A stretch of 64,000 bases of DNA. Origin: Akebia trifoliata. Lineage: Eukaryota; Streptophyta; Magnoliopsida; Ranunculales; Lardizabalaceae. Shown one piece after another: positions 56,704 through 64,000 of the stretch; the first letter of the stretch is position 1; every line of letters begins with the position of its first letter. Made by a program: the position numbers and the translations under genes. The stretch lies in NCBI GenBank assembly GCA_017979445.1, contig CM030711.1, positions 11,315,221 through 11,379,220 of the forward strand, written 5' to 3'. The notes below the pieces were generated by a model that saw nothing but the letters and a program-made list of their open reading frames with translations, searched no databases and was not told where the DNA came from.

Positions 56704-58751
56704 GCAGGAGTTGCTTGCAAAGAACTGCAAAGAATAAATTAGACCCTTTATTTGCACGAATCTGAAATAATTTATTACATGATGATTAGAAACGTCGGAT
56801 GGATTGATGAATTTTTTTGTAAAATGTGACTACCCAAGCACGGGGTCTAACAGGGTTAGCTTTTTTGAAATCCTTTATTTCGTGGCACGGAGCTCGTTTG
56901 AAATCTTAGATACCATTTTTTTATGATTTTTGAAAGTGATCGATGTTTTAAACAATGCAATGCAATTTTGGGATATTTTTCTCTTTCCTTGTTAATTCCA
57001 AATTTCGAACTTCCTTCTTCTCTTTTCATGAAAGTTACGGGATCATCTTGAAAGGGCTTAGCGTAGCATGGCCGTTCTTGAGAGAGACTTGCTTTGAAGA
57101 TGCATGATGACTTGGTATTTGAGTATTCGGTGAGTCATCTTTCCTTGAATGAGTAGAAAATCATCATTGATCAAGCTGCTCAAATCAAAGCCTTAAAAGA
57201 TAGACTTGATGCCTATTATGCTTTGTATGGAAATGTTTCAATAGTTCTTCCTCCGTTGTCCCCTTTTGTACTTTACTTTTAAGAAGAACTGTGTAGTATT
57301 GTTTAAAATAAATGAAATGAAAAAATAGGTTTTTTACGTAGTGGCCTCAGATAAATTTATTGCTTTTGAAAACTCTGAGTTTTGAGGAAAGTCCTAGATT
57401 CTTCGTCATAGGCCAAAAATAGTAATTTTGGATGTTGTATTTTTTTTTTCATTTTTCATTTTTTTGTTTTTTAATTAATTAATTTATTTTTTAGGTTTTA
57501 AAAGATCGCTTTTGTCGAATAATCTGTGACAGACAGTGTTTGATGACTCTAAATGTCAACGATCATGGTGCCTTTTTCAAATGTCGATGATACAAGTGTC
57601 AGCTAATCCTTAGCCTCTTTAGAATCATTTCCGAGACTGAGAATTTTGATTGAATTATCTTCGCCGTATCCGTTGAAACATTTAGTATTTCAAGATTTTT
57701 ATCGTTCACAGTTTATACTCTTGCGGGCCAGGAGTTGTTTTTTTTTGTTTTATTTTTTTTTGCCCCTGGAGCCAGTTACGGTTTTCACCAGACCCGATTT
57801 TCACGTTTTTGTGCATCGACGCCCTTTTTGAGTTTTCATTGTACCGGTGGTTTTGATCTTGCCATAGACAGATTGTTTTACTCATAGTGCCCTTGCAAGT
57901 TTTCACTATGCCCTTTCAGTCTATGCTTACTTTATAGATTTTTTGCTTTGAATACCTTCTCGATTTCTTTATGCCTCTTGTGGCTTTGTGACTCAAGTTG
58001 AGCTGCGAGATCGAATACTCTACTCTTCTAGTGGCGCTCTTTCTTAAGTAACAGATCTGGACTCCCCTATCGAGTTCTTCTGACGATTTTCATGGTGTGG
58101 GGACTTAAGTTGAGCTTCAAGATCAATGACTCTATACTTCAAGTCGCTTTTTTTTCAAATATTCGACTTGGTCTCCCCTCTCGGATTTTCCAACGACTTT
58201 GGCGGCTTGAAATCCGATTTGAGTGGCAAGATAGACTGCTCTGACGATGTTTTCCATGATATGCTTCTACCGTGATCGAGTTACCTTGAGCCATTCCTTG
58301 ATCTGAGAGGACTTTTAAATAGGACGAAACGTAGGCTTAGGCTAGGGTTGTGAAAGGATGTAAGGAAGGCTAAGTCTGGATTTATTGAGGGATAGAATGG
58401 ACACGGGGTTTACCTATTTCTGTTTCGAAAATATGATCTACGTTTCCTCCCATCGTCACACGAGCTGGAGATCAGACATTCGAGGTTTTTGATTTTTTTT
58501 GTATTTTTAACCATTCATAGTTTATCCTCATGCGGGCCAGGAGTATATTTTGGTACTTTTGCTTTGACTTTTGATTGCCCCCTTTTTTTGTTTTGTTTTT
58601 TTATTTTTTTTTTATTTGATTATCTTGATAGCGGTGATTTGCCCCGGTCCTAGGTTGAGAAATGATTGTGATGGCTCAAAAAGGGTTGACTAAGGGTAGA
58701 TAGTTGTTCAGGTTGTGAAAAGATGGCCTTTCTTCATTTCAAAGGATGACT
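56704..58751 (-). other. Gypsy 3' non-coding region with degenerate tandem text
   Basis: About 57960-58260 holds roughly three ~100-bp degenerate units: ttgagctgcgagatcgaata; ttgagcttcaagatcaatga; ttgagtggcaagatagactg, each followed by ctctac/ctctat/ctctga and cgacttt/cgatttt-like text. The phrase gcgggccaggagt occurs at 57724 and 58540. No protein domain is recognised. Confidence 0.6.
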
Positions 58752-59897
58752 TTAGGTGTTATATTTTTTAACGGTATCAGCATTGATCAGTTGCGGAAAG
58801 ACTTCCCCATCTATCTCTGTGAGAATCAGCGCTCCTCCGGACAGTACCTTTTGGACGATGAATGGCCCCTCGTAATTTGGACGAAACTTTCCTCTCGTAT
58901 CTTCTTGTATTGGGAGAATCTTCTTCAGAACTAAGTCTCCGGGTACAAACTCCCGAGGTCGAACCTTCTTGTTATAAGCTCGTGTTATTCTCCGTTGATA
59001 AGTTTGCCCATGACAAATTGTTGAAAGTCGTTTCTCTTCTATTAAGTTCAACTGATCAAATCGGGCTTGGACCCATTCTACCTTATTCAATTCAACTTCT
59101 TTTAAGATCCGAAAGGGGGGAATCTCGACCTCAACGGGCAGGACTGCTTCCATTCCATAAACCAATGAGTAAGGTGTTGGCCCAGTCAAGGTTCAGATTG
59201 ACGTTCGATAAGCATGTAGAGCGAAGGGTAACATCTCGTGCCAATCCTTGTAAGTAACGGCCATTTTTTCGATGATCTTCTTGATGTTTTTGTTAGCGGC
59301 TTCAACTGCTCCGTTCATCTTTGGTCTGTAAATAACTGAGTTGTGATGGGTGATCTGAAAATCCTTGCACATTTTGGATATGTCTTTGTTCTTTAGATTT
59401 TTGGCGTTATAGGTTACTATCCCGCTTGGAAGGCCGTACCGACATATGATGTTGTTCTTCACAAACTTCAAGACATTGTCCTTTGTAACATTGGCGTAGG
59501 ACGCAACTTCTATCCATTTTGTAAAGTAGTCGAAGGCGATTAAGATGAAGCGATGCCCATTGGAAGCTTGAGGATTGATCTGACCGATGACATCCATACC
59601 CCAGAGTGAGAATGGCCAGGGGGAAGTCATGTTGTGCAATTCTGAAGGTTGTGCATTGATTTTGTTGGCATAGATTTGACACAAATGACACTTCCGAATA
59701 TGTTGGTACCCGTCACTTTCCATAGTCATCCAGTAGTAACCTATTCTCATAATCTTCTTTGCGAGCATATGTCCATTCATGTGAGGTCCACAGACTCCTC
59801 CATGCATGGTCTCGATTAAGCGTTGAGCTTCTGTTTGTGTTACATACTTGAGGAGGACCTTGTAATGTGACTTTTTGTATAAGACTCCACTACTCAA
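58752..59897 (-). pseudogene. Gypsy integrase (HHCC zinc finger, DDE core, C-terminal domain)
   Basis: From 59897 leftward: an H2C2 finger (HGGVCGPHMNGHMLAKK, then CHLCQIY), the core with WGMDVIG (first Asp), a GIVTYNAKNLKNK segment where relatives have Asp before Asn, and MNGAVEAANKNIKK (catalytic Glu). After an in-frame TGA near 59190 comes TGPTPYSLVYGMEAVLPVEV, then GDLVLKKILP, RGKFRPNYEGPFIV and NADTVKKYN of the C-terminal region, with no chromodomain. The catalytic triad is D-Y-E, so the protein could not integrate DNA. Confidence 0.9.
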
Positions 59898-59903
59898 GAA
59901 GAA

Positions 59904-60987
59904 CTATCCTGCCAATCTCTGAATAGTCTTTCGATCCGTCGTCGTGGCATCGGATGGAAAAGTTTGATCCTCTAAGAATGCCTTGATGTCTGTGTACCAT
60001 GGCTTTTCCTCAGGTTCTTCGATCTCCACAGGTAAGCAATACGCTGGCTCGTCTTGAATACCAATCTCAAGAGGATCAATTATGGTATCTTCAGAGATGC
60101 TAATCATTGAGGCTAGAGTTGTCAATGCATCTACAAATTGGTTCTTAGCCCTCGACATATAAGTAAATGAGATTCGGACGAAGTTTGAGCTTAGATCATC
60201 GAGATACTCATAATAAGGAACTAGTCTCTGCTCTCGGATCGTCCTTTCTCCCGTTGTCTGGTAAACTACCAGACTTGAGTCTTCAAATACATCTAGTTCA
60301 TCTACTTCGAGGTTGATTGCTTCTTTCAACCCCACAGTGCATGCTTCATACTCGGCTTCGTTATTCGAACATTGAAACCTTAGTTTGACTGCAATAGGGA
60401 TATGAGTCCTGTCTGGTTTAACCAGAACTGCCCCAATTCTGTTTCCCTTTTGATTTCCTACTCCGTTGAAGTACATTTTCCACTTAGATTCTTCATCATA
60501 GCTCTCGGCCTTAGCAAACAAAATGGCTTCATTAGGAAAATTTGTTTTTAGTGGCTCATAGTCGGGCAGAGGGTGTTCCGCTAAGTGGTCAGTAATGGCT
60601 TGTCCTTTGATGGCTATTTGAGTGACATAAGTCATGTCGAACTCAGATAATAGTAGCTGCCACTTCATCGTGCGTCCTGTGAGTGTCGGCTTCTCAAAGA
60701 TGTACTTCAAAGAATCCATTCGAGCAATGAGCATTGTCGAATAACTAAGCAAGTAGTGACGTAGTCGTTGTAATGCCTAGATGAGGGCACAACACGTCTT
60801 CTCGAGGGTTGAATAGTTCAACTCGTAGCTTGTGCACTTTTTGCTAAGGTAATAGATGGCTTGCTCTTTTCAACCAGTTTCATCATGTTGGCCCAGTACA
60901 CAGCCTATGAAATTTTCTTGCACGGAGAGATACATCAGTAGAGGTCGACCTGGCGTAGGTGGAACTAAGACTGGTGAATTAAGTAAG
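59904..60987 (-). pseudogene. Gypsy RNase H region, including the second (aRH-type) RNase H
   Basis: LSYSTMLIARMDSLKYIFEK and LSEFDMTYVTQIAIKGQAI finish the first RNase H and connection. MYFNGVGNQKGNRIGAVLV, then CSNNEAEYEACTVGLKEAI and DELDVFEDSSLVVYQTTGE form a second RNase H fold of the type characteristic of Tat/Ogre elements. The usual first Asp of that domain appears as Asn (YFNGV). A TAG near 59900 separates it from integrase. The upstream side is cut at 60987/60988 by the start of another element. Confidence 0.88.
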
Positions 60988-62340
60988 GGTGCGATTGATT
61001 GCGCTTCCAAACGCAAATTTACCGGCGTTTGCGTCAAAACGCGGGATTTTAATTTTTTTTGAGTGTTTGATACAACGTTAAAACGCAGCGTTTTGATGTT
61101 TTAAACGCAATTTTACCATTTTTACCGCTGTTTTGAAAAGCGGGATAGAGGAGCTTTGCGCAATCACGTTAAAACGCGATGATATGAAAAGACCGTTATG
61201 CCCTTCCACTTTTTTGTTATTTACATCCCTATCCGCGATTTTAACCTCATTCACATTTACCATTCGATTTCACAGCCGACTGATCTCATTGAAGACGACG
61301 ACCAGCCGACCGATCTCATCGACGACGACGACCACCGAATCGCCGATCTAACTCTTTGACGACGACGACGACGCCAGTAACTTTGTTCAAGCGAAACCCA
61401 TCGACGACGACACCGGTATCTTTGTTCAAACGAAACCCATCGACGACGACAACGCTAGCTTCGGTCAAACGAAACCCACCGACTTGAAAAACCCACCGTC
61501 GATCGACACCATCATCTCTGTGAGCTCTCTCTCTCTCTATCTCATCGATTTCACTATCTATTTTTGACGAAATTGCTTATTAACAGAAATTTTTCTGTTA
61601 GGTTGTAATTTTTTGGTTGATTTTTATTAAAATAAATTTTTGTTAGAAATATTTGTGAATGATTGTTGTCCATTAACGCCTCTTAGAAATTTTTTTGTTA
61701 GAAATTGCATCGATTAATGCCTTTTAGAAATTTTTGTTAGAAACAAGCAATATTTGTTACGAAAGAAGAAAACATTTGGGATATTGAAATTGATTGGGCC
61801 TTTACAACGTTGGGATTTCAGCTTTGGGGATTGGAAATTTCTCCCCAATTCAATGAGAGTAATAGCTCACCTTAGAAAAAATTTCAGCTTTGGGGAGGAT
61901 TTTCATGAATGGCGAGATCATGCCATGTCCACAGCTTTAGAAAAAATTTCAGCTTTAATTTCAAAGCTTTTCTATTATTCTTTATGCTCATAATGCCTAC
62001 GCCTATATGTTTATGTCATCCAATGACTAAGTGCCATGTTGACTAATACTACTATCTTTTAACCAATGAGATCATGCCATGTGGACTGTTGTAACTTTGT
62101 CATACATTTGTAGCTCATCCTACATTAGGAATCGAACTTATCTAATATTTTGATCCAACATTTATGGATTCTTTTATTCCAATACAATCCAACTGCAACA
62201 AGGATTGTAATATAATTAAACTTGAGGTTGCAAATGCTCCTTGTAAAGAGATTCCATTTTATAATATTTTTAATTATTAAAATATATTGACTTTTTAATA
62301 TTTTTACTAATAATATGAAGTAGTGTTCATCGGCCAACTA
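60988..62340. mobile_element. Left end of a DNA transposon with dense AAACGC motifs (superfamily unresolved)
   Basis: The sequence switches abruptly from gypsy to ggtgcgattgattgcgcttc. In the next ~190 bp aaacgc/gcgttt occurs about seven times, including aaacgcagcgtttt, a pattern typical of transposase-binding subterminal repeats. 61270-61500 is GC-richer with gacgacgacg text, then AT-rich intron-like DNA with ttagaaatttttgttagaaa repeats and ttagaaaaaatttcagcttt repeats (61870-61955). The matching right end (complement of ggtgcg) was not found, so the element continues or is truncated. The right limit given is arbitrary. Confidence 0.5.
61385..61475. repeat. Short minisatellite, ~39-bp unit
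   Basis: gttcaagcgaaacccatcga plus cgacgacaccggtatcttt, repeated about two and a half times (the third copy ends ggtcaaacgaaaccca). Confidence 0.75.
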
Positions 62341-64000
62341 GATCATTTATTAGCTAATGTGTCTTAATTAGTGGTTGTCTTTGGAGTTCTTTCCCTGTGT
62401 TTTACGTGTCTTGTTGTGCGTAACTTGATATCGGAAGGTTTTTTTACTTTATTTACTGTTTTCTTCTCTCTCTATCTCTCTGTTTTTGTTTTTCTCTATT
62501 TTTATAAAGGTAGTGTGGTGTAGTGTGATTTAGACAAATTGAGGGACTACGTGGAATTCACAGAGTCTCATTTTTTTTAATTAATAAAGGTCTTAATTTT
62601 ACATTGGTAAGGAAATTATCATTTTGCCCTTTTTTTTTAACCTTTATAATTCTTCTGATCTAAGAAAGGTTGTTTACTTGAAAGTCAATGGAGTAAGGAT
62701 AGGATGAACCTAGAACTAGTAGTTATAACTTATGGGTTATATGTATCACATTCATATTTTGTGGTCCATACTCCCTAACACCAAATAAATATAGCAAATT
62801 AAATTGATGGCACACTTTGACTTCAAGATGTTGAAGCAGCCGCTACTACACCGTCCAAAATTTAAAAAAATATTTTTCTTGACTAATAGCCATGAAAGAA
62901 GTCATGTTTTGCTCGGAGACTCTCAGTGCTTGCCATGTCAACCATATAGAAGTAGTTTTGTATTGTTATAAATCACAGTGCCATTCAATCCACGTGGGTA
63001 CATGTGATTGGTGGATCCCAGATTTGAGCAAATGAAATTATTACACCTGTCTTGCATTTACATAATTTTAAAAGTTAAAAAAAAAATTCTGCCTTTTGTT
63101 ATGTTAGTAAAGCTAGCTTAACTCAAAAGAAAAGAAAAGAAAAATGCTACCATAGTTCATTTCCAATTCTGCCTTTTGTTACAATCTCATTTTTCACAAA
63201 GATGATCAATTTCCGAATTGGTAGATCTTTCGAGCTGTTGCTAGACTGATTAACAAGCAAGAAGCAACCAATTGTGCCAAACTTTGACTCAAAATTCTAA
63301 TGGTCTCATGCACAATGAATCTATTTATTAGAAAAACCAACTAGTTTTGTTGAGGACACTGTTTACTCAATTAGTAATTGGCCTCCATATGGACCTAGAA
63401 TATGACAAGTTGCAATCCATAGACCATATGAATCATCTATTTAAAAAACACATGACCATGTTGTTCTAAACATTAGTATTGTTATCCAAACTCTGTTGGA
63501 AACAAGCAAATTTTGTTAGAAATTGCATTTATTTGAAAAAATAACTTGGTTTTACTTATTTTAATTATGTCGATGAGAGTTATATAAATTTTTTATTTTT
63601 CAAAACTAATCTAAAGGGGTTGAAGAGATCATTTTCAAACTATGGCCACTAGTTATACCCAAAAATAAGCTTACTTTCTAGATTGAAGAGCAAGAAGCTT
63701 TACTAGTGTAATCAGCAAAATCCTAATATGGATTGAGAATTTCTCAAGTATATATCTTTCTCCTTCCATATGTTAAAAAAAAAATTATGATTGATTGTAC
63801 ATGTTTAATTTGAGTGCGAGTTATTCTAAGTTCTCCTTCTTTAAATTGTAGATTTTCTTACATTTATTGTATGTATCGTTCATGCACTAGTAGAGCTAAA
63901 CCAATTCCCTGTGTATTGGATCCAAACCACAATTGGTTTTTCTTATAATATATATGTCTTCTCTAGAGTCCAACGTTGTTGGATAATGTTGAAGTATCTT
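62341..64000. other. Non-genic DNA to the window end
   Basis: No gene recognised. cttgatatcgg and cttctctctctatctctctg are low-complexity or AT-rich text. ttctgccttttgttatgtta at 63089 recurs at 63167 (ttctgccttttgttacaatc), a small local duplication. Confidence 0.45.

Larger units (their letters stand above)
48998..60987 (-). mobile_element. Tat/Ogre-like Ty3-gypsy block in circularly permuted order with one LTR
   Basis: Reading on the minus strand from 60987: end of RT/RNase H, second RNase H, integrase, 3' non-coding region, PPT, one LTR, PBS, leader with two minisatellites, RT, RNase H, ending at 48998. The last ~615 bp (48998-49612) repeats the first ~613 bp (60375-60987) at about 93% by eye. 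Known order in the family is LTR-PBS-gag-PR-RT-RH-aRH-INT-PPT-LTR, so this block is a permuted single unit or a tandem recombinant. No gag or protease domain was recognised. All coding parts carry stops. Confidence 0.8.

Noticed and set aside
58862..59257. Plus-strand open frame opposite integrase
   Set aside because: Antisense shadow of the integrase sequence.
49070..60987. Endogenous pararetrovirus (RT plus RNase H)
   Set aside because: An integrase, LTR, PBS and PPT are present and the order is that of Ty3-gypsy; no movement or coat protein.

Overview
This window is nuclear DNA of a flowering plant, most likely a eudicot. It is AT-rich and intron-bearing. It carries plant-type transposons (Tat/Ogre-like Ty3-gypsy LTR elements, a Mutator-like element, a LINE, tRNA-derived SINEs, hAT, PIF/Harbinger and foldback MITEs) and has no operons or bacterial gene signals. 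The species cannot be named from the sequence alone.

Only one gene looks intact: a three-exon R2R3-MYB transcription factor on the minus strand (25040 down to 22057, 387 aa). Its classic 133/130-bp first exons, subgroup-7 motif ([13 protein letters not shown]) and C-terminal LLS end point to the flavonol regulators MYB11/MYB12/MYB111. Its C-terminal region contains an in-frame internal duplication. Intron 2 holds a MULE-type MITE. The upstream region is rich in ACGT (bZIP/HY5-type) elements. About 22 kb away, a second copy of part of intron 2 plus exon 2 survives as a pseudogene (46606-47790) on the same strand. Its exon is still 130 bp with both splice dinucleotides, but has two stop codons.

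Layout: 1-1110 is a decayed LINE reverse transcriptase. 1.1-19 kb is non-genic DNA full of small elements: a hAT MITE with an 8-bp TSD, a 1.04-kb PIF/Harbinger-like element and its deletion derivative, and several foldback families, one of them set in (TA)n tracts. 19.4-20.6 kb is a plus-strand Tat-type LTR. 22.0-25.3 kb is the MYB gene. 28-30.5 kb holds two SINEs, a TIR element with a minisatellite and a foldback MITE. 31.2-35.3 kb is a decayed MULE into which a solo LTR (TSD CCATA) inserted. 36.2-38.5 kb is a second solo LTR (TSD ATGCA). 40.6-46 kb is again MITE-rich. 49.0-61.0 kb is a 12-kb block of Tat/Ogre-like gypsy DNA, all on the minus strand, in circularly permuted order: RNase H/integrase - PPT - one LTR - PBS - two large minisatellites - reverse transcriptase/RNase H. 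A ~615-bp piece is repeated at both ends. From 60988 another DNA transposon begins, with dense AAACGC motifs; its far end is not in the window.

I found no CRISPR array, rRNA, intact tRNA or convincing new multi-gene system. The most unusual items are the permuted one-LTR gypsy block with 22-bp and ~29-bp minisatellites, the nested-hairpin foldback family sitting in (TA)n, and the duplicated MYB exon.
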